Assembly: GCA_902489225.1 (NCBI GenBank) | Contig: CABTZA010000041.1 | Span: forward strand, 1 to 11,879 | Reading direction: 5' to 3' | DNA length: 11,879 nt | From: an uncultured Collinsella sp. | Lineage (GTDB): Bacteria > Actinomycetota > Coriobacteriia > Coriobacteriales > Coriobacteriaceae | Position numbers and translations under genes: made by a program | Shown: positions 4,884-11,668 of the stretch, one piece after another | How the letters are laid out: the number at the start of each line of letters is the position of its first letter | How positions within the stretch are numbered: position 1 is the first letter of the stretch | Notes under the pieces: generated by a model | Database searches by the model: none | Seen by the model: only the letters and a program-made list of their open reading frames with translations | Told to the model about the DNA's origin: nothing

Positions 4884-6796
4884 AAACCAAGATGCTCACA
4901 GCGCTCCTATCATCCCTTTTCCTAGCGATCCTCGCATGCCCCGCACTCGCCGCCCCCATCGACATGCTCGTCGCCGGGTACGGACTCGACGCATCGGCAA
5001 TTCCCACAAAGTTCGACGCGGAGACCGTCTTCGGCTGGTGGCTCGCGGGCGGGTTCGCCGCCCATCCCCTCGGAGCCCTGTTAACCCTCCTCCTCACGCT
5101 CTGCACCTGCACCCTCATCGCCTACTCAAGCGCCCTCAAATCACGGGCCGAGGACGGCGGCGTGCTCGGCGATGCCCGCATCAAGACGGGCCGCGAGGTC
5201 GTGAAGGGCTCCATGAACTGGGACGGCTCGACGAGCCCCTCGTCACGCGGGTTCGTCTACGGATTCACCAGGCACCGCAGCAAGCCCTGCTACCTCTACG
5301 AGCCGAAGAAGATGGTTTTCGTGTCAGGGGCCACGGGGTCAGGCAAAAGTCGATTCTTGTATCTGCTCTCTATAGATTTGCTCTCCTACGGCGACGCCTC
5401 CAACGGCTCCGAGCCCGCGACCCTCGTCGTCTCAGACGTGAAGAACGAGCTCATAGAGCTGACGGGCGACGAGCTTGCCCGTCGTGGCTACCGCGTCCTC
5501 CTGCTCGATACGCAGCACCCCTATCGCGGCCAGAGGTTCAACCCGCTCAAGCAGGTTCTCGACCTCCATGCCGAGGGGCGCGACCAGGAGGCCGAGCAGG
5601 CGGCGGACGCCATCGCGGAGCTCGTGGTGCAGGATGACGAGAAGGGCAAGGGTTCGCACTGGACGGCATCGGCCAGGGGCCTGCTCTCGGCCCTGGTCCT
5701 GCTGGTCTCCATGTCCGACGAGTGTCCCGAGGGATCGAGGCACCTCGCGACCGTCTGCGAGGTCTTGGACCGTGGCACCGAGGCCGAGGGCGACGACCCG
5801 GCCGAGCCCCTGAAGGCCGTCTTCCGCTCCCTGCCGAGCGGTCACCCCGCCAAGGGCAGGGCGTCGCAGTTCGTCTCCTCGGGCGGCAACGAGCTCAGGA
5901 GCATCCTCTCGACGCTCAAGGTGGCACTCCGCCCGTTCTCGTCCGCGCCGGTCGCATGGATGACCTCTGGCTCCGACATCGACCCGCGAACGGTGCTCAC
6001 GGAGAAGAGTGCCGTCTTCCTCCACGTGCTCGACGAGGGCTCCCCCTACAACTGCATAGCGGCGATATTCCTCTCGCAGCTCTGGGCTTCGGTCCAGGCG
6101 GTCGCGGACGTGAACGGCGGAAAACTCCCCCGCCCCGTGCAGATACTCGGCGACGAGTGGGGCAACCTGCCCCGCGTCGAGTGCCTGCCCGCCCTCCTCA
6201 GTCTGGCGCGCGGCTACGGCACGTTCTGGGTCGGCGCGACACAAGACGTATCCCAGCTCAATAAGTATGGCGAGAGAGACGGCCGCAGGAAAATCCTCGC
6301 GAACTGCGGTGTGAAGGTCGCCATGAAGCTCGCAGAGGAGGAGGACCGCCGGTACTTCACCGAGCTCATCGGCAAGACCACGCGCCACACGCAGGGCACG
6401 AGCAACGGCAGGGCCGCGTCAGGCACGTCCCCCTCGACGTCCTACAGCGAGAGCGCCGACGACGTGATACACCCCTGGGAGTGGCGCGACATGGCCCCGG
6501 ACCGGGACGGGATCATCGTCGTGAAGCACGCGGACAACGGCATGCCCGCATGTCGAGCCGGCGTCTTCCGCTCCCCCGTCACCGACTGCACCAACACGCC
6601 CACAAGGGAGCACTTCGACCTCGGGACCCCCGAGCACGAGGCGGAGAACCGTCGCGCCTACCAGCGCCGCCTCGACGAGTCAGCTGCTGGGAAGATGCGC
6701 GAGGAGGCCTCGACCTGGTGCCCAAAGTGGCCCGAGCCGGAGAAGAAGAACGGGAGCAAGCCGGGCGGCAAATTCAGCGGGCTCTCGCTCGACTAG
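4880..6796 (+). CDS. Type IV coupling protein, VirD4/TraG-like (638 aa)
   Basis: An inner-membrane ATPase that brings the relaxase-DNA complex to a type IV secretion channel. An N-terminal hydrophobic segment (about 5-25, ending PALAA, possibly a cleavable signal or first membrane helix) and a second one (about 58-84) anchor it. The cytosolic part has Walker A GATGSGKS (150-157), SDVKNEL (185-191), RFNPL (219-223), Walker B QILGDEWGN (421-429, D425/E426) and the GYGTFWVGATQD stretch (445-456) usual in TraG/VirD4. The tail (about 505-638) is polar, with a Ser/Thr-rich linker and a basic end. The ATG overlaps the mobC stop. Codons are strongly GC-biased. The element carries its own coupling protein but none of the channel genes. 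Confidence 0.92.
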   Translation: MKTKMLTALLSSLFLAILACPALAAPIDMLVAGYGLDASAIPTKFDAETVFGWWLAGGFAAHPLGALLTLLLTLCTCTLIAYSSALKSRAEDGGVLGDARIKTGREVVKGSMNWDGSTSPSSRGFVYGFTRHRSKPCYLYEPKKMVFVSGATGSGKSRFLYLLSIDLLSYGDASNGSEPATLVVSDVKNELIELTGDELARRGYRVLLLDTQHPYRGQRFNPLKQVLDLHAEGRDQEAEQAADAIAELVVQDDEKGKGSHWTASARGLLSALVLLVSMSDECPEGSRHLATVCEVLDRGTEAEGDDPAEPLKAVFRSLPSGHPAKGRASQFVSSGGNELRSILSTLKVALRPFSSAPVAWMTSGSDIDPRTVLTEKSAVFLHVLDEGSPYNCIAAIFLSQLWASVQAVADVNGGKLPRPVQILGDEWGNLPRVECLPALLSLARGYGTFWVGATQDVSQLNKYGERDGRRKILANCGVKVAMKLAEEEDRRYFTELIGKTTRHTQGTSNGRAASGTSPSTSYSESADDVIHPWEWRDMAPDRDGIIVVKHADNGMPACRAGVFRSPVTDCTNTPTREHFDLGTPEHEAENRRAYQRRLDESAAGKMREEASTWCPKWPEPEKKNGSKPGGKFSGLSLD

Positions 6797-6806
6797 GGAG
6801 GCGACC

Positions 6807-7745
6807 ATGACGGCGATAAAGCAGACGAGCGTCTGCAGCGAGAAGCACCTCGCGAGACTCAAGGACTACCTCTCCTGGGACCGCGACAAGGCGCTCGCCC
6901 ACGGCACGCAGAACATCATCGACGACGACCGCTGGTTCCAGGAGATGGCGGACACGAGGGCGGCCATGGGTCACGACAGGCCCGGCAAGGCCGGTGCCAG
7001 GTGCACCTACATGCAGCACCAGATACTCGGGTTCCTCCCAGACGAGTGCGACCTCAACGGCGGGAAGATGACGCCGGAGCTGTGCATGCGCTACGCGAGG
7101 GAGTACGTGGCCGAGCGCTACCCCAACCAGGAAGTCGTGATGGTGCTGCACCGCGAGCGCTGCCGCGCGGACGCCACCGACCGCTACGCCGTGCACCTCG
7201 GCATCAACCGCAGTGATCTGGAAACCGGCCGGAGGCTCGACGAGGGCCCCGCGCGAAAGGCGGCAAAGGCGCGGGTGAAGACCGTTCGTGCCCTGGACGA
7301 GCGATACGGCCTCAGGCAGCTTGAGCGTGGCAAGGCCAACTCGCGCGTCCACGCGAGGCAACCCGGCACGGAAGAGCGCGACATGGCCCGAAAGGGGCAG
7401 GCCGAGCGCTCGGAGAACGCCCGCATCCGCGTCGCGGTCGCCCGCCGGATCGAGGAGGTCGGGCGCATGCGCGACTGCCCCGACCGGATGGGCGAGCTTG
7501 AGCGGCGGCTCAGGCGGGACGGCATCGAGCTCGCCAGGTCGAAGGGCGGGAGCCTCCAGTACCGATTCTTCTCGAAGGCCCTCGGGGCCGTGCGGAAGGT
7601 CAACGGCGGCAGGCTCGGCTTCGCGGTCGACCGCTCGACCGACCTCGTCGTCCGCTTCACGCTGCGCGGGATAGCGACGGCGATGAGGGCGTTCTGGGAG
7701 CTTGAGCGCAGGGCGCTCGAGAACCAGAACGGGCGAGGGGACTGA
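6807..7745 (+). CDS. MOBP-like relaxase (312 aa), atypical histidine motif
   Basis: Nicks oriT and stays linked to the DNA 5' end. Motifs in order: DYLSWDRDKALAHGTQNI (20-37) matches the relaxase motif I 'Y..dp.K...N', with Y21 the likely nucleophile; QHQILGFLPDE (70-80) matches the central strand; VLHRER (113-118, H115) and RYAVHLGINRSDLETGRRL (126-144, H130) match the metal-binding region and the following N..tG.r pattern. In the usual HxHxxxN motif the first histidine is here alanine (A128), so the metal site is altered. The C-terminal half is a basic, charged helical region. GGGAGG precedes the ATG; the gene starts 10 bases after the coupling protein stop and ends at a strong terminator. 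Shorter than many relaxases, possibly a divergent actinobacterial group. Confidence 0.75.
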   Translation: MTAIKQTSVCSEKHLARLKDYLSWDRDKALAHGTQNIIDDDRWFQEMADTRAAMGHDRPGKAGARCTYMQHQILGFLPDECDLNGGKMTPELCMRYAREYVAERYPNQEVVMVLHRERCRADATDRYAVHLGINRSDLETGRRLDEGPARKAAKARVKTVRALDERYGLRQLERGKANSRVHARQPGTEERDMARKGQAERSENARIRVAVARRIEEVGRMRDCPDRMGELERRLRRDGIELARSKGGSLQYRFFSKALGAVRKVNGGRLGFAVDRSTDLVVRFTLRGIATAMRAFWELERRALENQNGRGD

Positions 7746-7751
7746 GCATTT

Positions 7752-7780
7752 GGGCCGGGACGCAACAGGCGTCCCGGCCC
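7752..7780 (+). terminator. Terminator of the mobility operon
   Basis: Perfect 12-bp GC-rich stem (7752-7763 with 7769-7780), 5-nt loop, followed by CTTTT. It begins 6 bases after the relaxase stop. Confidence 0.9.
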
Positions 7781-7825
7781 CTTTTGGCGAGAGCGACTTC
7801 GGAGCGGTTCGCCCCCGCCGCAGGC

Positions 7826-7868
7826 GGCAAGATGATTCCGTGCAACGGAATCCATATCTTGCCCGCAC
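7826..7868 (+). other. Candidate oriT: inverted repeat plus P-type nic-like site
   Basis: GGCAAGAT (7826-7833) pairs with ATCTTGCC (7856-7863) and, inside it, ATTCCGT (7835-7841) pairs with ACGGAAT (7845-7851) around GCA. The right arm contains TATCTTG followed by C, which fits the P-type nic pattern (YATCYTG then Y); nicking would fall between 7861 and 7862 on the plus strand. In RP4-type oriTs an imperfect inverted repeat also sits just upstream of nic. It lies right after the relaxase operon, and transfer from this nick would move rightward with the mob genes entering last, the usual order. Confidence 0.5.
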
Positions 7869-8147
7869 GGAGCGAGCCACTTGCCAGGGGCAACGCGAGC
7901 CCGGGCGGGTGAGCGCCGGCTGAGCCGACGCCGAGGAGACGCGACCCTGGGGAGCGTCGTACGACGGCGCTCGGCGACCCGGCGCGAGAGGCCCCGCCCG
8001 GCGACCACGGCGGAGCGATGGCGACTTCCGGAAGCCATCGAGCGCAGCCGTTCGCCGGGTGGGGCCGGCGTGAGCGGAGGCGGACGAAACGCGACCCTGG
8101 GGAGCGTTGCCAGGGAGCCGCAGCGAGAGCGACGCTATGCGTCGCGG
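7864..8147. repeat. GC-rich intergenic stretch with a 19-bp direct repeat
   Basis: ACGCGACCCTGGGGAGCGT is present exactly at 7939-7957 and 8089-8107, 150 bp apart, and weaker similarity extends upstream (GCCGGC..GAGC...). A short palindrome CGTCGTACGACG lies at 7954-7965, and TTGCCAGGG recurs near 7881 and 8106. No gene is supported in this 284-base stretch; frames that are open have no ribosome site and low-complexity Arg/Gly-rich products. It may be MobC or relaxase binding sequence next to the oriT candidate. Confidence 0.5.
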
Positions 8148-8189
8148 GGGTCCCGCCCATAAGCGGGACCCATCGGCCTCAAGGCCGAT
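8148..8189. other. Two back-to-back hairpins
   Basis: A perfect 9-bp stem (8148-8156 with 8163-8171) is immediately followed by a perfect 8-bp stem (8172-8179 with 8182-8189). No T run follows on either strand, so they are not clear terminators. They mark the switch from GC-rich mobility DNA to the AT-richer cargo. Confidence 0.5.
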
Positions 8190-8232
8190 CGCTACGTGAC
8201 AACCTCGAATCGCTACCGTTCGATAATTCCGA

Positions 8233-8261
8233 TTGGAAGTAGTTTTCCTTTGCTCTATAGC
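8233..8261 (+). promoter_or_regulatory. Probable promoter of the restriction-modification genes
   Basis: TTGGAA (8233-8238) and TATAGC (8256-8261) are 17 bases apart, each matching the consensus at 4 of 6 positions, about 70 bases before the start codon at 8331. Confidence 0.35.
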
Positions 8262-8330
8262 CGGAGGTTAAACTGTTGGATATCTTTGTCGCGATTCAAT
8301 TCGCACCAGCTCGTTATCAAAGGATTTCAC

Positions 8331-9890
8331 ATGGCCAGGAAAGAAGCCGCACTCGACCTTTGGGTTGCCGACAGGCTCACCGAATGTGATATTGAGTTCA
8401 CATCACAGGGGAGCAGCATCAAAGAAATCGACAACGCCCTCAAGGACGCATCCAAGCGCGGAACGGGAAACGCTGGCTATCCTGAATACGTTTCGAAAAT
8501 TGGCCGCTTTGTTCTTGTCATCGAAGATAAGGCGAGCCAGAGCCGACATGAAAAGCTAACAGATTCTGACATCCTCGACATGAGCACCGAGGCCGTTACC
8601 GATTATGCCGTCAACGGTGCCTATCACTACGCCTCGCACATCGCAAAGAAGAGCCCTTTCACTGAGGTCTTCGCCGTTGGGGTTTCAGGGGACTCCAAGC
8701 ATCACACCATATCTCCCGTGTTCGTGAATGACCGAGAAGGCTACAAGAGGCTCCCAGACCTCGAATCGTTCACTTGGCTCTCACCGAGCAACATCGTTGA
8801 ATACTACACACGGTATGTTCTTGACGAACCAACCGACGTCGAGAAGACCACCGAACAAATTCTCAAGGATGCGGCAGAGCTTCACGAATATCTTCGCACC
8901 TACGGCTCCATCAAGGACCAAGACAAGGCTCTTGTGGTAGCGGGGATTCTTCTAGCTTTGGATGAAATCGAATACGGCGGATTCTCAATCGATTCCCTTA
9001 CCGGGGACCAGACCGAAGGCATGCGCGACGGCGATAAGCTGATGAACGCCATTCGTGGAAGACTCACGCGCTCCAACGTCGGGCCAGATGTGAAGAAAAA
9101 CAAGCTTCTTGCTGAGTTCGGCATTGTTCAAACAAGCTTTCGCTTAAACGAGGTCAATGACACCCTAGGGATGACCCCGTTGCACTACTACACGAACTTC
9201 CTTAACGAACACGTTTTCAAAAGCATCAAGTACCAGCAGACTTCTGAAGACTTCATAGGTCGCTTTTACGGCGAGTTTATGAGCTATTCCGGCGGGGACG
9301 GCCAAACACTCGGCATCGTACTCACGCCAAAGCACATCTGCGACCTTATGTGTGAGCTCGTTGATGTTAAGCCCACAGATACGGTGCTTGACCCAACATG
9401 CGGAACGGCGGGATTTCTCATCGCCGCCATGCATCGCATGCTTTCTTCTGCAACCAGCGAGCAGCAACGCAAAGACATTAAGAAAAAGCGCCTTCACGGC
9501 ATCGAGCTCCAAAGCAACATGTTTGCAGTCGCGGCTGCAAACATGATTCTTAGGCGAGACGGAAACAGTAACCTCGAATGCTGCGATTTCCTCAAGCAAA
9601 ACCCGGCCCAGATACAGCTCAAAGGGGCAACGGTCGGGCTGATGAATCCTCCATACAGCCAAGGAACCAAAGCGGATCCAAGCCAATACGAGCTATCTTT
9701 TGTGGAACGTCTTCTCGACTCTCTCACAATAGGTGCGAGAGCGGCGGTCATCGTTCCGCAGTCATCCATGACCGGAAAAGCAAAGCCGAGAAGGAGTTCA
9801 AGGTCTCCATCCTCAAGCATCACACCCTCGAAGGCGTTATTACGTGCAACACCGATACATTCTATGGGGTCGGAACGAATCCCGTCATAG
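8331..9890 (+). CDS. Type IIG/IIB-like nuclease-methyltransferase subunit, frameshifted (519 aa as read)
   Basis: A combined restriction and N6-adenine methylation subunit. The ATG at 8331 has AAAGGA 6 bases upstream; an in-frame ATG 135 bases earlier lacks a site and gives an unrelated leader. The N-terminal region has GYPEY (49-53) followed by FVLVIEDKAS (60-69), a PD-(D/E)xK nuclease pattern (E65, K67). A helical middle leads to the methylase domain, with AdoMet motif DPTCGTAGFL (354-363) and catalytic NPPY (439-442). This is the BcgI-A-like arrangement, which explains why no separate HsdR gene is present. After K483 (9777-9779) the family-like text continues in another frame; as read, 36 unrelated residues follow and then a stop. 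Restoring one A in the run at 9776-9779 would give about 641 residues. As it stands the methylase motifs survive but the C-terminus is lost. Confidence 0.85.
   Translation: MARKEAALDLWVADRLTECDIEFTSQGSSIKEIDNALKDASKRGTGNAGYPEYVSKIGRFVLVIEDKASQSRHEKLTDSDILDMSTEAVTDYAVNGAYHYASHIAKKSPFTEVFAVGVSGDSKHHTISPVFVNDREGYKRLPDLESFTWLSPSNIVEYYTRYVLDEPTDVEKTTEQILKDAAELHEYLRTYGSIKDQDKALVVAGILLALDEIEYGGFSIDSLTGDQTEGMRDGDKLMNAIRGRLTRSNVGPDVKKNKLLAEFGIVQTSFRLNEVNDTLGMTPLHYYTNFLNEHVFKSIKYQQTSEDFIGRFYGEFMSYSGGDGQTLGIVLTPKHICDLMCELVDVKPTDTVLDPTCGTAGFLIAAMHRMLSSATSEQQRKDIKKKRLHGIELQSNMFAVAAANMILRRDGNSNLECCDFLKQNPAQIQLKGATVGLMNPPYSQGTKADPSQYELSFVERLLDSLTIGARAAVIVPQSSMTGKAKPRRSSRSPSSSITPSKALLRATPIHSMGSERIPS
9776..9779 (+). 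other. Frameshift point (AAAA run, one A short)
   Basis: Codons GGA-AAA-GCA here break the methylase frame. A fifth A would read GGA-AAA-AGC and join both segments. A -1 slip on AAA would do the same, but the classic heptamer in the right phase is absent, so a real deletion or a sequencing error is more likely than programmed slippage. Confidence 0.7.
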
Positions 9891-10255
9891 CCGTGTTCAC
9901 CGCCGGCGAACCACATGACCCTGAAAAGGAATGCCGTTTCATCGACTTTAGGGATGATGGCTATGAGGTAAGGGCGCACGTCGGCCTGGTCGAAGGCGAC
10001 TCTGCAAAGGACAGAAAGCAGCATCTTCTTGACGTTTGGAACGGCCGCGAAGACGCCCCATCGAAATTCTGCGTCAGCTCGACCGTCAAGCCAGATGACG
10101 AGTGGCTGCACAGCTTCTATTACTTCAACGACGAGATACCTACCGAAGAGGATTTCGAGAAGGCAATAGCCGATTATCTAACATTCCAGCTAGACATGGT
10201 TTCTCATGGTCGTAGCTATCTCTTCGAGGAGGGCCCCGATGCTCGATTTGAATAA
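9779..10255 (+). CDS. C-terminal segment of the nuclease-methyltransferase subunit, out of frame
   Basis: From 9779 the reading frame one base back gives SKAEKEFKVSILKHHTLEGV, then DTFYGVGTNPVIAVF and a further 110 residues to a stop at 10255. This is the usual text following the VPQSSMTGK motif in N6-adenine methylases, so it is the rest of the preceding gene, not a separate one. It has no start codon or ribosome site of its own at the join. Its last codons overlap the specificity gene start by 17 bases and contain that gene's ribosome site (GAGGAGGG, 10226-10233), so loss of translation here could also lower specificity-subunit expression. Confidence 0.8.
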   Translation, partial: SKAEKEFKVSILKHHTLEGVITCNTDTFYGVGTNPVIAVFTAGEPHDPEKECRFIDFRDDGYEVRAHVGLVEGDSAKDRKQHLLDVWNGREDAPSKFCVSSTVKPDDEWLHSFYYFNDEIPTEEDFEKAIADYLTFQLDMVSHGRSYLFEEGPDARFE

Positions 10256-11336
10256 CAGGGATTGGGCACCCTTTAAAATCTCGGATTTATTTCAACCGGC
10301 TCGCGGCACCGAGAAAAACATGACCTCTCTTCAGGTCGGAGACGTTCCACTTATTTCCGCTCGCAACTGCGACAACGGCGTAAAGGCTTTTGTCTCTATC
10401 CCAAACGAAAGACTTCATCGTGGCCACGCCATCACTCTAAACAACGACGGCGATGGCGGGGCGGGTCTCGCGTACTACCAACCAATGGAGTTCGCTCTCG
10501 ACACCCACGTAACGGACTTAAGGCCAAGAGACTCAATCGGAAACCTCTCAAGATATGCCATGCAATTCGTGGCCGCATCCATTTCTAAACAGCGAACGCT
10601 ATTCGGCCACGGAAGGTCGATCAGCCTAAAACGGCTCAATTTGCTACGAGTAATGCTTCCTATCGATGAGTCCAGCAATCCCGATTGGCAGTTCATGGAG
10701 GATTACATCCGCGAGCGAGAAGCCATTCAAGTCCAGCGCTGCCGCGAATTCCTGATGAAGCGCATCGCCTCCATCGAGAGAGAGAGAGAGAGAGTAAATA
10801 ACCCCGAGTTCGACCACTCCTCACTGCACGAAAGAGATTGGAAATCGTACTCAATCAGCCAAATATTCGACATTCGTTCCGGGAGGCGCTTGGAATCTCG
10901 TAACCGAAAGTATGGAAGACGACCGTTTATTGGGGCGCTTGACAATAGCAACGGGATTGCCGGTTTTACGGCTGATAAGAATTCGTCGCTCGACAACAAT
11001 GTCCTTGGCGTGAACTATAACGGTAATGGCGTCTGCCTTGGGTTCTACCACCCCTATGAGTGCATTTTCTCCGATGACGTTAAACGCTTTCACGTCAAGA
11101 ACAACAAGGGCAACGAGTTTATTTACCTCTTCCTAAAAGTCGCCATCCAGCAGCAAAAGAGCAAGTTTGGCTATCTGTACAAGTTCAATGCTACAAGGAT
11201 GGCACGCCAGGCAATTATGCTTCCCTCTGTAAACGGTGGCGAGCCAGACTTCACTTTCATGGAAATATTTGGAATGTCAATTACTCTCCAGCTGCTTCTG
11301 AAGCAACTGGCCTACTTAGAAAAAATGCCTGCCTAG
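10239..11336 (+). CDS. Specificity subunit (HsdS/BcgI-B-like) with two target-recognition domains (365 aa)
   Basis: Determines the DNA sequence recognised by the nuclease-methylase. The ATG at 10239 has GAGGAGGG 5 bases upstream; an earlier ATG at 10206 lacks a site. The protein is an internal duplication: RDWAPFKISDLFQPARG (7-23) and RDWKSYSISQIFDIRSG (about 195-211) open two TRDs, and each ends with a helical part containing NPDWQFMEDYI and EPDFTFMEIFG respectively. The second TRD has PFIGALDNSNGIAGF, common in BcgI-like S proteins. Between them is a charged helical linker with three Glu-Arg pairs (180-185) coded by a GA dinucleotide tract. Full length and in frame in this copy. Lower GC than the mobility genes, consistent with separate acquisition as cargo. 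Confidence 0.88.
   Translation: MLDLNNRDWAPFKISDLFQPARGTEKNMTSLQVGDVPLISARNCDNGVKAFVSIPNERLHRGHAITLNNDGDGGAGLAYYQPMEFALDTHVTDLRPRDSIGNLSRYAMQFVAASISKQRTLFGHGRSISLKRLNLLRVMLPIDESSNPDWQFMEDYIREREAIQVQRCREFLMKRIASIERERERVNNPEFDHSSLHERDWKSYSISQIFDIRSGRRLESRNRKYGRRPFIGALDNSNGIAGFTADKNSSLDNNVLGVNYNGNGVCLGFYHPYECIFSDDVKRFHVKNNKGNEFIYLFLKVAIQQQKSKFGYLYKFNATRMARQAIMLPSVNGGEPDFTFMEIFGMSITLQLLLKQLAYLEKMPA
10776..10794 (+). repeat. GA dinucleotide tract inside the specificity gene
   Basis: GAGAGAGAGAGAGAGAGAG, nine and a half GA units, in the linker between the two TRDs. Gain of one unit puts TAA (10795-10797) in frame; loss of one unit puts TAA (10799-10801) in frame. Both give a 186-residue half subunit. 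A change of three units stays in frame and alters the linker by two residues. Confidence 0.95.
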
Positions 11337-11337
11337 C

Positions 11338-11425
11338 AGAAGGGCGAGTTTTCAACGGTCCTCGGTGTCGGAGGGTCCCAAGTGTAACCCGGAGACACCG
11401 GGGGCTGTTGGAAACTCGCCCTTCT
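11338..11425 (+). other. Long hairpin 1 of a tandem pair (88 nt)
   Basis: Begins two bases after the specificity gene stop. 11338-11369 pairs with 11394-11425 with no bulge over 32 positions, including several G-U wobbles (for example in 11357-11366 with 11397-11406). This is followed by a symmetric 3x3 internal loop GGA/GGA (11370-11372, 11391-11393), a 4-bp stem GGGT/ACCC and a 10-nt loop. The wobbles point to function as plus-strand RNA. No T run follows, so it is not a standard terminator, though it would still protect or end the upstream mRNA. Confidence 0.75.
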
Positions 11426-11443
11426 CACAGCAACGTCACCCTA

Positions 11444-11512
11444 GGTTTTCAACGCTTTCCATAGTCGGAGGGCTTCTTATAAGCCCGCAGACTGTGGAAA
11501 GGGTTGAAAACC
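11444..11512 (+). other. Long hairpin 2 of a tandem pair (69 nt)
   Basis: Same plan as hairpin 1, 18 bases after it. GGTTTTCAAC (11444-11453) pairs with GTTGAAAACC (11503-11512); after one G-G mismatch, nine variable bases (11455-11463) pair with 11493-11501; then GTC/GAC, an internal loop GGA/GCA, GGGCTT/AAGCCC and a 5-nt loop. The motifs TTTTCAACG and GTCGGAGGG lie 18 bases apart in both hairpins; CCCGnAGAC and GTTGnAAAC lie 19 apart in both. The middle stem sequence differs completely but remains paired. Confidence 0.75.
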
Positions 11513-11520
11513 GGATATTT

Positions 11521-11595
11521 GGGTGAAATATCGGAGTGAAATATGTAGGCGAGCTGTTTTCATCATAGAACTTTCTTTCACCCCTTTTTCACCCC
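11521..11595. promoter_or_regulatory. Right-arm integrase binding sites (candidate)
   Basis: TTTCACCCC occurs at 11576-11584 and 11587-11595, 11 bp apart, with the inverse GGGTGAAA at 11521-11528; TGAAATAT is also repeated at 11524-11531 and 11537-11544. The pair mirrors the TTCTACCC pair in the left arm. It lies about 100 bp inside the right core. Confidence 0.5.
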
Positions 11596-11627
11596 TCTAT
11601 CGTCTATTTAGCCCTATCTATACAAAA

Positions 11628-11659
11628 GCAGGTCAGACGATTTATACCGTCTGACCTGC
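11628..11659 (-). terminator. Terminator of tRNA-Arg, supplied by the element
   Basis: Perfect 12-bp stem (11628-11639 with 11648-11659) and 8-nt loop, followed on the minus strand by TTTTGT. It starts 9 bases after the tRNA CCA end. It lies inside the element, replacing the original terminator now stranded at 783-806. Confidence 0.85.
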
Positions 11660-11668
11660 AATTTCTTC

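Noticed and set aside
5432..6388. Minus-strand open frame (318 codons) opposite the coupling protein
   Set aside because: Shadow of the VirD4-like gene; no ribosome site or recognisable content.
6774..7880. Long minus-strand open frame (368 codons) opposite the relaxase gene
   Set aside because: High-GC DNA leaves antisense frames open by chance; the product is Arg/Pro/Ala-rich with no motif, and the plus strand encodes a clear relaxase with ribosome site and operon context.
8196..8330. Upstream extension of the nuclease-methylase from an earlier ATG
   Set aside because: No ribosome site, would cover the likely promoter, and the leader has no family-like content; the ATG at 8331 has a good site.
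9776..9779. Programmed -1 ribosomal frameshift site
   Set aside because: The A run is only four bases, the slippery heptamer is not in the right phase and no downstream stimulatory hairpin is evident; kept only as a minor alternative to deletion or error.
11338..11425. Ordinary Rho-independent terminator of the specificity gene
   Set aside because: Stem is far longer than needed, has a structured internal loop and a second copy, and no T run follows.
11338..11512. CRISPR array, retron or type III antitoxin repeats
   Set aside because: Only two units, each a self-complementary hairpin; no short direct repeats with spacers, no reverse transcriptase, no toxin gene next to them.
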